DNA of 45,721 nt from an uncultured Alphaproteobacteria bacterium (lineage in GTDB: Bacteria > Pseudomonadota > Alphaproteobacteria > HIMB59), in NCBI GenBank assembly GCA_902521795.1, contig CABYSX010000010.1, forward strand, positions 1 through 45,721. The letters run 5' to 3'. The notes beneath the pieces were generated by a model. The model was not told where the DNA came from, did not search any database, and saw only the letters and a program-made list of their open reading frames with translations. Below, in pieces: positions 9,295 to 17,764 of the stretch; the stretch's first letter is position 1; the number at the start of each line of letters is the position of its first letter. The position numbers and the translations under genes were made by a program.

Positions 9295-10368
9295 ATGTCA
9301 GATTTTACAAATATCGAAAATATTATAGATGATGCCCGTAATGGTAAAATGTATATTCTGGTTGATAGCGAAGATAGAGAAAACGAAGGTGATTTAATTA
9401 TACCTGCCTCTCTTTGCAAACCAGAACATATCAATTTTATGGCAACTTATGGTAGAGGCTTAATCTGTCTATCTATATCAGAGACCAGAGCTGATGAATT
9501 AAAACTGCCTTTAATGAATCCAGATAATTGGAAAAAGAAGACGACAGCATTCACCATTTCAATTGAATCTAGTACCAACATTACAACAGGTATTTCTGCA
9601 TTTGATAGAGCAGAAACAGTAAGTGCAGCAATAAATCCAAATTTTAAACAGGGAGATATTGTTAGTCCCGGACACGTATTTCCTCTAATTGCTTGGGACG
9701 GAGGTGTGCTAACAAGGGCAGGTCACACTGAAGCTGCTGTAGACATATCCAGACTAGCTGGATTAAATGACTCTGCTGTAATTTGTGAGATCATGAACGA
9801 TGATGGTAGTATGGCAAGGGTTCCGGACTTGATACCTTATGCAAAAAAACACTCTTTAAACATAGGTACTATCCAAGACTTGATCGCGTATAGAATTAAA
9901 AACGACTTGCTCATAAAAAAAATTCCTGAAAAGCAACACCAAATTAAAAATATCTACTCAGATATATTTGAATTTAATGTATTTGAAAATACCATTGATG
10001 GATTGCACCACGCAACTTTACATTTAGGAGATTTATCCAACCAAGACAGCGTAATGACAAGAGTTCATCCTGTTCAAGGCTTTGATGATATAATAATGAA
10101 TTTTAATAATCCAAAAACAAAAGACTTACATGCCTCAATTGAAAAAATAAAATCTCATGGATCTGGAATAATAGTTCTCATTAATAATCCAATACTGGGA
10201 GATCTTGGAAAGTTATCGAATGATGAAAAAGTAAAATACTATGGTCTGGGAGCTCAAATACTTAAAAATTTCTCAATTAATAATATTTCTGTTTTGTCTA
10301 ATTCACTTGGAGAAGATTTAGATTTAGGAATTTATGGATTAAACGTCAATAAAATAGAGAGTCTTTAG
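9295..10368 (+). CDS. ribB: 3,4-dihydroxy-2-butanone-4-phosphate synthase with a degenerate RibA-like domain (RibBX type)
   Basis: The N-terminal half (about residues 1-205) is DHBP synthase, which turns ribulose 5-phosphate into the four-carbon riboflavin precursor. It shows DSEDRENEGDLIIPA, YGRGLICLSI and TRAGHTEAAVDISRLAGL. The C-terminal half aligns in outline with GTP cyclohydrolase II and keeps YYGLGAQIL, but the zinc-binding region after RVH contains no cysteines (RVHPVQGFDDII). That half therefore should not have cyclohydrolase activity. This matches the RibBX architecture known in proteobacteria, where GTP cyclohydrolase II must be supplied by another gene. Confidence 0.9.
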   Translation: MSDFTNIENIIDDARNGKMYILVDSEDRENEGDLIIPASLCKPEHINFMATYGRGLICLSISETRADELKLPLMNPDNWKKKTTAFTISIESSTNITTGISAFDRAETVSAAINPNFKQGDIVSPGHVFPLIAWDGGVLTRAGHTEAAVDISRLAGLNDSAVICEIMNDDGSMARVPDLIPYAKKHSLNIGTIQDLIAYRIKNDLLIKKIPEKQHQIKNIYSDIFEFNVFENTIDGLHHATLHLGDLSNQDSVMTRVHPVQGFDDIIMNFNNPKTKDLHASIEKIKSHGSGIIVLINNPILGDLGKLSNDEKVKYYGLGAQILKNFSINNISVLSNSLGEDLDLGIYGLNVNKIESL

Positions 10369-10373
10369 TCATT

Positions 10374-10799
10374 ATGAAATCAAAATTAAAAATAAAAATA
10401 ATTGTTGCTGATTATTATAAAGATATAACAGATCCACTAACAAAATCTTGCATAAAAGTATTAGAAAAAAATGATCTTAAATACGAAATTTTAACTGTTC
10501 CTGGTGTTTATGAAATACCCCAAATGATAAAATGGAAAATAAAATCAAATAACTATAATTTATTTATTGCTTTAGGATGTGTTATTAAGGGTCAAACTTA
10601 TCATTTTGAAGTTATATCTGACTCTGTTGGGAAGGCCCTATTAGATATAGTAAATCAAAATAAAACCACTCTTATTTCTAATGGTATAATCAATGCATAC
10701 AATAACCCCCAAGCTTCAAAAAGATCAAATAATGATAACAAAAATAAAGGGCATGAAGCTGCAACTGCGATGGTTAAAATGATTAAATGCTTAATTTAA
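10374..10799 (+). CDS. ribH: 6,7-dimethyl-8-ribityllumazine synthase
   Basis: Lumazine synthase joins the DHBP and pyrimidine intermediates just before riboflavin synthase. The 141-residue protein carries VPGVYEIPQMIKW, the core motif ALGCVIKGQTYHFEVISDSVGKALLDI (20 residues at most shown as two overlapping parts: ALGCVIKGQTYHFE and VISDSVGKALL), and SNGIINAYNNPQA. Length is near the family norm. It sits five bases after the ribB gene and overlaps the nusB start by 13 bases. Confidence 0.95.
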   Translation: MKSKLKIKIIVADYYKDITDPLTKSCIKVLEKNDLKYEILTVPGVYEIPQMIKWKIKSNNYNLFIALGCVIKGQTYHFEVISDSVGKALLDIVNQNKTTLISNGIINAYNNPQASKRSNNDNKNKGHEAATAMVKMIKCLI

Positions 10800-11173
10800 A
10801 TAAAAATACTAGACTATTTTTTTTTCAATTTATATTTCAAAGAAATTATTCCACTGACTTTGAGTTAGATGAATTCATCAAACAAAATATTAAAAAGAGA
10901 CCTTTTAATAAAAAAAAATTATTTTCTTTAAACGAGAGCTTTAACTCTAATATAGAGAAAATAAAGGGGTTGATAGATTCTAAAATTATTGAAAAAACAA
11001 ACAAAATAACTGTTTTTTTACTTTATGCCTTTTGCTCTGAATACCTTTTAAATAAGGAGAAAAAAAAGATATTAATGAGCGAATATATTAAGCTTTCTAA
11101 GGATTTTCTTACCCAAGAAGAGGTTAAATATTTCAACTTTTTACTTGATGATGCCTCTAAAAAAGCACCTTGA
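10787..11173 (+). CDS. nusB: Transcription antitermination protein NusB (divergent)
   Basis: NusB partners with S10/NusE in rRNA antitermination. The 128-residue, all-helical product has NTRLFFFQFIFQRNY at the N-terminus, equivalent to the RxxALQxLF start of NusB. Its C-terminal SEYIKLSKDFLTQEEVKYFN matches the EYVxLAKxF...F(V/I)N ending. Similarity is moderate, but the position right after ribH is the canonical one. It is shorter than most NusB proteins. thiL, which often follows nusB, is absent here; hppA follows after 31 bases. Confidence 0.82.
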   Translation: MLNLNKNTRLFFFQFIFQRNYSTDFELDEFIKQNIKKRPFNKKKLFSLNESFNSNIEKIKGLIDSKIIEKTNKITVFLLYAFCSEYLLNKEKKKILMSEYIKLSKDFLTQEEVKYFNFLLDDASKKAP

Positions 11174-11204
11174 AAATAAAATAGAAATAGATTAACAACT
11201 TACC

Positions 11205-13328
11205 ATGTCTCAAATACAGTACTTGCAAATAGTATTATTTGCTGCAATCGCAGCGATTGCTTTCGGTTTATTTACAACAAATAAAATATTAAGTTTATCT
11301 AAAGGCACCAAGAAAATGATTCAAATATCTGGTGCTATTCAAGAGGGTGCAAAAGCTTACTTAAATAGACAGTACACTACCATAGCTATAGTTGGCATAG
11401 TGATCTTTCTTGCATTTTTTTTAATACCTTTTGAACATACATATGATGTACCAGTTGGTTTTTTGATTGGTGCTGTTTTATCAGGCTTAGCTGGCTACAT
11501 AGGAATGAACGTATCAGTTCGTGCAAATGTTATAACTGCTCAAGCATCTAGCGAGTCTTTGAAAAAGGGTTTGTATGTGGCATTTAACGCTGGTGCCGTA
11601 ACTGGACTTTTAGTTGTAGGTTTAGCATTAGCAGGTATTGCTGGATATTTTTTACTTTTATATTTTGGTTTTGGTAGAAGTGGGAGAGAGCTTATTGAGC
11701 CTTTAGTAGCTCTAGGTTTTGGTTCATCTTTAATTTCAATTTTTGCAAGACTAGGTGGGGGCATATTTACAAAAGGTGCTGACGTTGGTGCAGACTTAGT
11801 TGGTAAAGTTGAAAAAGATATTCCGGAAGATGACCCTAGAAATCCTGCTGTTATTGCAGACAATGTAGGAGATAATGTAGGAGACTGTGCTGGTATGGCT
11901 GCAGATTTATTTGAGACTTATGTCGTATCTATTGTTGCAACTATGGTATTGGCAATAATCTTTCAAGGAGCAGTAACTGATTTAACAATTTATCCACTGC
12001 TATTAGCTGGATCAAGCATCATTGCCTCTATTATAGGTTCACAGTTTGTCTCAATATCCACAACGAAATCCTCTATTATGGGAGCTCTTTATAAAGGTTT
12101 CTTTATGACACTGATAATCTCAGTTGTGCTATTTGCTATAATCACTCATTACTCAATTGGCTTTGATCAATATTTCCAAATAGGATCTAAGTGGTATAAC
12201 GGTATGGATTTATTTCTCTGTGCTGTCTATGGTTTATTAATTACTTTAGCTCTTGTTTTTATAACTGAATACTACACAAGCACAGAGTATCGACCTGTGA
12301 AGAGCGTTGCTGAAGCTTCCCAAACTGGTCATGCAACAAATATTATTCAAGGATTAGCCATGGGTATGGAGTCTACTGCTATTCCTGTGCTTATTATAGT
12401 TGCGGGTATTGGATTAACATTTGCAACTGCAGGTCTATTTGGCATTGCAATTGCAGTAACTTCGATGTTAGCTCTGGCAGGAATGGTAGTTGCGCTAGAC
12501 GCCTACGGACCTGTAACAGATAATGCAGGCGGTATTGCTGAGATGTCTGGATTGAGAAAAAGTGTAAGACAAAGAACTGATGCTCTTGATGCCGTTGGAA
12601 ACACCACTAAAGCTGTCACTAAAGGATATGCAATCGGATCTGCCGGTCTTGGAGCCTTAGTTTTATTTGCAGCCTACACAGAGGATCTAAAATATTTTAA
12701 TAAGGAAACAGGTAATAATGTTTTTGACGTATCTTTTGATCTGTCAGAGCCATATGTAATTATTGGTCTTTTATTAGGAGGGTTACTTCCATATTTATTT
12801 AGTGCATTAAGCATGACGGCTGTTGGAAGAGCAGCTGGATCAGTTGTTTTAGAAGTTAGACAACAGTTTAAAGAAAAAAAAGGAATAATGTCAGGTAAAG
12901 AGAAACCAGATTATGGGAAATGTGTAGACATCTTAACAAAATCTGCAATTAAAGAAATGATCATACCGTCTTTACTCCCAGTTTTATCACCAGTGGTTGT
13001 ATTCTTTGGTGTCTATTCCCTTACTGGTAGTGTTAATACTGCATTTCAAGCACTTGGTGCTCTTTTAATTGGAGTCATAATTACTGGTTTTTTTGTAGCT
13101 ATTTCAATGACTGCTGGAGGCGGTGCATGGGATAATGCAAAAAAGTATATTGAAGATGGTAATTTAGGCGGGAAAGGTAGCGAAACGCATAAAGCTTCTA
13201 TCACCGGGGATACTGTTGGTGATCCTTACAAGGATACTGCAGGCCCAGCTGTTAACCCAATGATTAAAATAACAAATATCGTATCAATTCTATTATTATC
13301 AATAGTTGTGCATTTAAATATTATTTAA
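11205..13328 (+). CDS. hppA: K+-independent membrane H+-translocating pyrophosphatase
   Basis: This integral membrane pump couples pyrophosphate hydrolysis to proton export, saving energy from biosynthetic PPi. The 707-residue protein has about 16 hydrophobic segments. The pyrophosphate-binding segment [13 protein letters not shown] begins at D193 and is followed by [20 protein letters not shown]-terminal signatures are [17 protein letters not shown] and [18 protein letters not shown]. The diagnostic position is Lys469 in [10 protein letters not shown]: Lys marks the K+-independent, proton-pumping class, whereas Ala marks K+-dependent enzymes. Its 3' end overlaps the convergent bamE by four bases at TTAA, leaving no room for a terminator. 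Confidence 0.96.
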   Translation: MSQIQYLQIVLFAAIAAIAFGLFTTNKILSLSKGTKKMIQISGAIQEGAKAYLNRQYTTIAIVGIVIFLAFFLIPFEHTYDVPVGFLIGAVLSGLAGYIGMNVSVRANVITAQASSESLKKGLYVAFNAGAVTGLLVVGLALAGIAGYFLLLYFGFGRSGRELIEPLVALGFGSSLISIFARLGGGIFTKGADVGADLVGKVEKDIPEDDPRNPAVIADNVGDNVGDCAGMAADLFETYVVSIVATMVLAIIFQGAVTDLTIYPLLLAGSSIIASIIGSQFVSISTTKSSIMGALYKGFFMTLIISVVLFAIITHYSIGFDQYFQIGSKWYNGMDLFLCAVYGLLITLALVFITEYYTSTEYRPVKSVAEASQTGHATNIIQGLAMGMESTAIPVLIIVAGIGLTFATAGLFGIAIAVTSMLALAGMVVALDAYGPVTDNAGGIAEMSGLRKSVRQRTDALDAVGNTTKAVTKGYAIGSAGLGALVLFAAYTEDLKYFNKETGNNVFDVSFDLSEPYVIIGLLLGGLLPYLFSALSMTAVGRAAGSVVLEVRQQFKEKKGIMSGKEKPDYGKCVDILTKSAIKEMIIPSLLPVLSPVVVFFGVYSLTGSVNTAFQALGALLIGVIITGFFVAISMTAGGGAWDNAKKYIEDGNLGGKGSETHKASITGDTVGDPYKDTAGPAVNPMIKITNIVSILLLSIVVHLNII

Positions 13329-13657
13329 CTTAAGTCAATTTCTTCAACAGACCTTAAAATATTATCTTTAAATTTTAGTTTTAAGGTCTTGTTGTAGACA
13401 GTCTCATTGAAAGCAGCTATTCCTTTTTTTTTATCAGTTCTATAAATCCACAAATTTTCAAGGTTTTCCTTTATTAAAGGGGGGCCAATAATAGTAATTA
13501 TGTCTTCTTTTGAGTAATCGATTTTTTGGTAATTTTCTTTGATTTCATTAAAACTATTTTCTGAAATACCAGAAAAATAAACATCTTTTGAGCAAGAAAA
13601 TAAAATTATTGACAATAGAAGGGGTAAAAAAATTTTATGAATTTTTAAAATATTCAC
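13325..13657 (-). CDS. bamE: Outer membrane assembly lipoprotein BamE (SmpA/OmlA family)
   Basis: BamE is a small lipoprotein of the BAM complex that inserts beta-barrel proteins into the outer membrane. The 110-residue product has a signal peptide ending in a lipobox, ILFSC with Cys22 as the lipidated residue. The mature part has [20 protein letters not shown], matching the IGxP...WxY pattern of the SmpA/OmlA fold. It appears to start at GTG 13657. It is divergent from plsX with only 49 bases between them and convergent with hppA, where the stops overlap. BamE next to plsX is common in alphaproteobacteria. Confidence 0.85.
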   Translation of the reverse strand: MNILKIHKIFLPLLLSIILFSCSKDVYFSGISENSFNEIKENYQKIDYSKEDIITIIGPPLIKENLENLWIYRTDKKKGIAAFNETVYNKTLKLKFKDNILRSVEEIDLS

Positions 13658-13706
13658 AATAAAAACAAATAAGGTATAAGTTTCTTTAAAGCAATAATAA
13701 ATATAG

Positions 13707-14711
13707 ATGAATAAGTATTTAATAAACCTTGATCTTCACGGTGGTGACTTTGCACCAAACTCAGTTCTAGAAGGGGCAAATATTGCTAAAACCAATAATC
13801 CATCTATTAACTTTAATTTACACTCAGAAAAATCTATTTATGAAAAATTTAAACCAATATTTTCAGACTTATTTGATAAATCTCAATGGACTCAATCTCA
13901 AAACTTTATTTCCCCAGATATGAAACCTAGTGATGCATTAAAAAAAGATAATCGAAACAGTTCAATGTCTAATGCTATTTTGAATTTAAAAGAGGATAAG
14001 AATCAAATAAGTATTTCAGCAGGGAATACGGGTGCTATGATGGCCTATTCAACTGTTTATTTAAGGACAATTGAAAATATAACTAGACCAGCGATTGCTT
14101 CTCTTTTTCCATCAGAAAAACATCCAGTATGTTTTTTAGATTTAGGAGCAAATGCTGAATGCAGTTCAGAAAATTTATTAGATTTTGCTGTTATGGGGAG
14201 TACTTACTATAAAGTTCTATATCCGCAAATTGACACCAAAGTAGCACTTTTAAATATTGGATCGGAGGAACTCAAAGGAAATAATTTAATTCAAGAGACA
14301 CATGAATTAATGAAAAGTGATAAAAGAATAAACTATAAGGGTTTTGTAGAGGCAGATGAGATAACCTCCACAAACAATCATGTCATTGTTACAGATGGAT
14401 TTTCTGGAAATATTGCACTTAAAACAGCTGAAGGTGTATCTAAATTTATAACTGACTCTTTAAAAAAAAGTTTGACTTCCTCTCCATATTCAAAATTTTT
14501 GTCTTTATTGCTTAAAAAAAATTTTAATAATTTTAAAAATTCAATCGATCCTAGAAACTATAATGGAGGAATGTTCATTGGAGTAAACGGTATAGTTATA
14601 AAAAGTCACGGTAATGCAGACTCACATGCGTTTGCAAATGCAATAGAATTTGGTGTCAAATGCATTGATGCTAATTTACTTAATGAGATTAAGAAAAATG
14701 TCTCAAGATAA
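13707..14711 (+). CDS. plsX: Phosphate acyltransferase PlsX
   Basis: PlsX converts acyl-ACP to acyl-phosphate, the donor used by PlsY to start phospholipid synthesis. The 334-residue protein has LDLHGGDFAPNSVLEGA at the N-terminus, then SAGNTGAMMAYS, RPAIASLFPS, FLDLGANAECS and VTDGFSGNIALKTAEG, all PlsX signatures. The ihfA start at 14698 lies inside its 3' end. In most alphaproteobacteria fabH lies between plsX and ihfA, but here it is missing from that slot. Confidence 0.95.
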   Translation: MNKYLINLDLHGGDFAPNSVLEGANIAKTNNPSINFNLHSEKSIYEKFKPIFSDLFDKSQWTQSQNFISPDMKPSDALKKDNRNSSMSNAILNLKEDKNQISISAGNTGAMMAYSTVYLRTIENITRPAIASLFPSEKHPVCFLDLGANAECSSENLLDFAVMGSTYYKVLYPQIDTKVALLNIGSEELKGNNLIQETHELMKSDKRINYKGFVEADEITSTNNHVIVTDGFSGNIALKTAEGVSKFITDSLKKSLTSSPYSKFLSLLLKKNFNNFKNSIDPRNYNGGMFIGVNGIVIKSHGNADSHAFANAIEFGVKCIDANLLNEIKKNVSR

Positions 14712-14973
14712 ATTAACAAGAGAATCAATAGCTAAACAAATATCAATTGAATTCGGTATTGCTTATTCTACAGTTTATAAAAAAATTGATAAAATTTTAG
14801 AAATTTGGAGCAATATGATGATCAACTCAGATCTATCAATAAATTATATTGGCTCTTTTAAAATAAATCAAAAAAATGAAAGAATTGGAAGAAATCCAAA
14901 AACAAAAGAAGAGCACTTAATAAAATCAAGAAAAGTTATAAGCTTTAAAAAATCCAATAAACTACTTTTATGA
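14698..14973 (+). CDS. ihfA: Integration host factor, alpha subunit
   Basis: This HU/IHF-family DNA-bending protein has 91 residues from the ATG at 14698. The reading frame is open further upstream, but SQDKLTRESIAKQI is the expected N-terminus of IhfA. The core of the call is the DNA-binding arm, ERIGRNPKTKEE followed by RKVISFKKSNKL, which matches the GRNPKTGEE arm of the IHF-alpha type. It overlaps plsX by 14 bases and merR by 4 (ATGA), preserving the plsX-ihfA-merR order. Confidence 0.9.
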   Translation: MSQDKLTRESIAKQISIEFGIAYSTVYKKIDKILEIWSNMMINSDLSINYIGSFKINQKNERIGRNPKTKEEHLIKSRKVISFKKSNKLLL

Positions 14974-15278
14974 ACAAAAACTTTTATAATATAGATGATG
15001 TATCCCAGATAGTGGGGGAGCAAAAACACACTATAAGATTTTGGGAGAGTAGAATTTCAAAATTGAAAGTTATTAGAACTCAATCAGGCCACAGATTGTA
15101 CGATTATGAAAACTTACTCCTTCTAAAAAAAATAAAAAATTTACTTGATGTCCAAAAATTAACTTTAGATGGAGTAAATGATTATTTATCAAAATCAAAA
15201 TCAAAAAATAAATCTCTGAATGATAATATCCTCTCAGATTTAAAAGATTTATTGGGACTTCTTAAAAACTCTAAATAA
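14970..15278 (+). CDS. MerR-family transcriptional regulator
   Basis: The 102-residue protein has the MerR helix-turn-helix and wing, YNIDDVSQIVGEQKHTIRFWE followed by SGHRLYDYENL (about residues 6-55), with a short C-terminal helix. There is no effector domain or cysteine pair, so it is not a metal sensor. This small MerR protein sits next to ihfA throughout alphaproteobacteria, and its target is generally not established. It overlaps ihfA by ATGA, so the two are translated together. Confidence 0.88.
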   Translation: MNKNFYNIDDVSQIVGEQKHTIRFWESRISKLKVIRTQSGHRLYDYENLLLLKKIKNLLDVQKLTLDGVNDYLSKSKSKNKSLNDNILSDLKDLLGLLKNSK

Positions 15279-15310
15279 TCTCAGATTAACAAAGGTTCAC
15301 AGAGTATTCG

Positions 15311-15350
15311 TTTTGCTGGCTTGAGGTCGCTGGTTCAATTCCAGTGATCA
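15311..15350 (+). pseudogene. Possible relic of a tRNA gene (T-arm and variable loop only)
   Basis: The segment 15323-15345 reads like the 3' half of a tRNA: a variable-loop-like GAGGTC followed by a T-arm, GCTGG-TTCAATT-CCAGT, with five pairs (one G-U) and a seven-base loop. I could not fold a matching anticodon arm, D-arm or acceptor stem around it, and no CCA follows. In many alphaproteobacteria a tRNA-Pro gene lies just after plsX-ihfA-merR, so a decayed tRNA at this place is plausible. Chance resemblance is also possible. Confidence 0.3.
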
Positions 15351-15429
15351 TAAACACATTAAAATTAGGAAAATAATGATTAAAACTCTATAGTATCTCG
15401 ATTTATATCAAAAATTTTATCTATAATCC

Positions 15430-15457
15430 TTGATTTTTTAATGATTTTACTTATATT
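15430..15457 (+). promoter_or_regulatory. Candidate promoter of the rplM-rpsI operon
   Basis: A TTGATT box (15430-15435) and a TATATT box (15452-15457) are separated by 16 bases, a reasonable sigma-70 pattern. Transcription would begin only a few bases before the GTG start at 15467, giving an almost leaderless mRNA; no ribosome-binding sequence is visible there. AT-rich DNA produces such matches by chance, so the call is tentative. Confidence 0.3.
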
Positions 15458-15466
15458 CCCCCTATC

Positions 15467-15934
15467 GTGAAAACAACTACTCTAAAAAAATCTGAGTTCC
15501 AGAAAGAATGGCATCTATTAGATGCTACTAATATTTCTGTTGGCAGACTTGCTTCTAGAGTTAGCTTAATACTCAAAGGTAAAAATAAACCTCAATACTC
15601 TCCTAACTTACCAGTTGGAGATGGCGTGATTATTATTAATACTGATAAAGTAAGATTTTCAGGTAATAAAACTACTGATAAAAAATATTACAAACATACA
15701 GGCCATCCTGGTGGTATAAAAGAAATTACTCCAGAGAAGCTAAAAGAAAAAAATAAATCTGATGATATTATAAAAAAAGCAATAAAAGGAATGCTTCCTA
15801 ATTCACCTTTATTTAGGGACCTTATGAAAAATAATTTAAAAATATACAAGGATGCTAATCATCCTCATGACTCCCAAAATCCAAAATTATTAGATTTTAA
15901 GTCAATTAACAGAAAGAATGAAGTTAATGTCTAA
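15467..15934 (+). CDS. rplM: 50S ribosomal protein L13
   Basis: The 155-residue protein has EWHLLDATNISVGRLAS near the start, then LKGKNKPQYSPNLPVGDGVIIIN, KYYKHTGHPGG and the GMLPNSPL segment, all standard for bacterial L13. The start is GTG 15467. It overlaps rpsI by 8 bases, the universal rplM-rpsI pair. A short non-coding interval of 188 bases precedes it; this contains the tRNA-like relic and a candidate promoter. Confidence 0.96.
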   Translation: MKTTTLKKSEFQKEWHLLDATNISVGRLASRVSLILKGKNKPQYSPNLPVGDGVIIINTDKVRFSGNKTTDKKYYKHTGHPGGIKEITPEKLKEKNKSDDIIKKAIKGMLPNSPLFRDLMKNNLKIYKDANHPHDSQNPKLLDFKSINRKNEVNV

Positions 15935-16316
15935 TCAAGTTTATAGCACAGGCAGACGTAAAGAATCTATTGCGAGAGTATGGATATCTAACGGGACAGG
16001 AAATATTACAATTAACAAAAAAAAAATTGATGATTATTTTCCAGACAAAGCTTTAAGAATGATAATCAACCAACCCTTGGAAGTAGCAAAAAAATTAGAC
16101 TCTGTGGATCTAAGAATTACGGTACTTGGAGGCGGTCTCTCTGGTCAAGCTGGTGCAATCAAACACGGTATTAGTAGATCATTAACAAAAATTGACCCTA
16201 ATACTAAAGATATATTAAAAAAAAATGGTTTCTTAACAAGAGACTCGAGAACAGTAGAACGTAAAAAGTATGGTAGGCAAAAAGCTAGGCGAAGTTTTCA
16301 GTTCTCTAAAAGATAA
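15927..16316 (+). CDS. rpsI: 30S ribosomal protein S9
   Basis: S9 is recognised by YSTGRRKESIARVWI at the N-terminus, TVLGGGLSGQAGAIKHGISR in the middle, and the basic C-terminal tail ending RKKYGRQKARRSFQFSKR, which reaches the P-site tRNA. I choose the ATG at 15927 (129 residues, MSNQVYSTGRRK); an ATG three codons earlier at 15918 is also possible. It overlaps rplM at its start and the small lipoprotein gene at its end. Confidence 0.96.
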   Translation: MSNQVYSTGRRKESIARVWISNGTGNITINKKKIDDYFPDKALRMIINQPLEVAKKLDSVDLRITVLGGGLSGQAGAIKHGISRSLTKIDPNTKDILKKNGFLTRDSRTVERKKYGRQKARRSFQFSKR

Positions 16317-16491
16317 TCTTTTATTTATTTTTTCTGTCATTTTACTATCTATAACAACCACTTCTTGTGAAAGATCTTTTCAGAACTTTGATAAAAATTT
16401 ACTTGAAAAGAAAAAAGAATTAGAGGAATTCAACGAAAAGAGTAGTATTAGAAAAGAACAAATTTTAAAATCTCAAAATGAACAAAATTAG
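16270..16491 (+). CDS. Small predicted lipoprotein of unknown function
   Basis: I do not recognise this 73-residue product. It begins inside the end of rpsI in another frame. It has a short charged N-terminus, a hydrophobic stretch LLFIFSVILLSI and a lipobox-like ITTTSC with Cys33, followed by a highly charged, probably helical tail (LLEKKKELEEFNEKS). This is the layout of a signal-peptidase-II substrate. It overlaps the hom start by 14 bases, suggesting it is a real translated gene within the rpsI-hom interval. The exact start is uncertain. Confidence 0.6.
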   Translation: MVGKKLGEVFSSLKDNLLFIFSVILLSITTTSCERSFQNFDKNLLEKKKELEEFNEKSSIRKEQILKSQNEQN

Positions 16492-17764
16492 AATAGCAAT
16501 TTTAGGATTAGGTGTCGTTGGCTCTCATGTAGTCAAGTTAATAGAAAAAAACTCATATACATTAGATAATACGAAATGTGAAATAGTTGCTATTGGTGCA
16601 AAAAACAAAAAAAAGAAAAGAATTTTCAATGTTAGCAAATACAAATGGATTAATGATTTTAAAAGCTTAAATCAAATTAAACCTGACCTAATCATTGAAA
16701 CTATTGGAGGTACTGGGAAATATATTAATGATCTTTATAAATTTTGCTTAAAAAATAAAATATCTCTCATTACTGCAAATAAAGCACAACTAGCTGAAAA
16801 GTCAGATTTATTTTTTGAGGGATTTGATAAGAAAAATTTATTTTTGGGATTTGAAGCTGCAGTGTTAGGCGCAGTACCAGTAGTGCAAACAACACAACAA
16901 AGTATTTATCCCTCAAAAATTAATGCTATTTATGGAATTTTTAACGGCACAACTAATTATATAATTTCAAAGATGTATGAAAATAAGATTAGTTTTAAAG
17001 AAACATTAGAACAGGCAATTAATAATGGATTTGCAGAACAGGACTCAAGTGCAGATTTGTCTGGTAGAGACGCTATGCATAAGCTTGTATTGCTCTCAAA
17101 TATATCTTTTGGAAAAAAATTTAAATTTTCTGATATGCACTATGATGGAATAGAAAATATTAAGCTCATTGATTTAGAACAGGGTCTTAACCTTGGTTAT
17201 AAATTAAAACTTGTTTCTATAACAGAGAGGAATAAAGATAAATTTTTCTCATCTGTAGCACCTTGTTTCGTTCCAGATTCTAGCTTAATAGCAAAAACTA
17301 ATTTTGAAGAGAATGTAATTACCTTTGAAGGAGAAAACTTTTTAAAGACTAGCTTAGTTGGAAAAGGTGCAGGTGGATATCCTACAGCTACTTCTATTAT
17401 TTCTGATATCAAAAGATTTATTAATCACTCTTCAGACAAAGGTGTATTTATAAAAAAATATTCACGAATGATGAAAGCTAAGTTTGTTAGTCAATCTCAA
17501 AGAATTAGACCATACTATTTAAGAATGTCTGTACTTAATAAAGTAGGTGTTCTAAAATCGATAGCACAATTATTTTCACAAAAATTAATTTCTATAAAAT
17601 CTATAATTCAATTAAATACTTCAAATGAGAAAATCGTACCTATTGTTATAATATCTGATCCAGTTGGTTTAAAAAATATCACGCAAGTAGTTGATAATTT
17701 AAAGAAAACTAATTTTCTTAAAAACGAAATTTCTGTAATCAGAATAGAGGAAAATATTGGATAG
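16478..17764 (+). CDS. hom: Homoserine dehydrogenase
   Basis: This enzyme reduces aspartate semialdehyde to homoserine, the branch point to threonine and methionine. The 428-residue protein has an N-terminal Rossmann fold with AILGLGVVGSHV, the catalytic-domain signatures GIFNGTTNYIISKM and GFAEQDSSADLSGRDAMHKL, and GKGAGGYPTATSIISDI. A C-terminal ACT domain starts near YYLRMSVLNKVGVL and would allow feedback control by threonine. It is followed, with an overlap, by glpX and then recJ, the usual alphaproteobacterial order. Confidence 0.95.
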   Translation: MNKIRIAILGLGVVGSHVVKLIEKNSYTLDNTKCEIVAIGAKNKKKKRIFNVSKYKWINDFKSLNQIKPDLIIETIGGTGKYINDLYKFCLKNKISLITANKAQLAEKSDLFFEGFDKKNLFLGFEAAVLGAVPVVQTTQQSIYPSKINAIYGIFNGTTNYIISKMYENKISFKETLEQAINNGFAEQDSSADLSGRDAMHKLVLLSNISFGKKFKFSDMHYDGIENIKLIDLEQGLNLGYKLKLVSITERNKDKFFSSVAPCFVPDSSLIAKTNFEENVITFEGENFLKTSLVGKGAGGYPTATSIISDIKRFINHSSDKGVFIKKYSRMMKAKFVSQSQRIRPYYLRMSVLNKVGVLKSIAQLFSQKLISIKSIIQLNTSNEKIVPIVIISDPVGLKNITQVVDNLKKTNFLKNEISVIRIEENIG

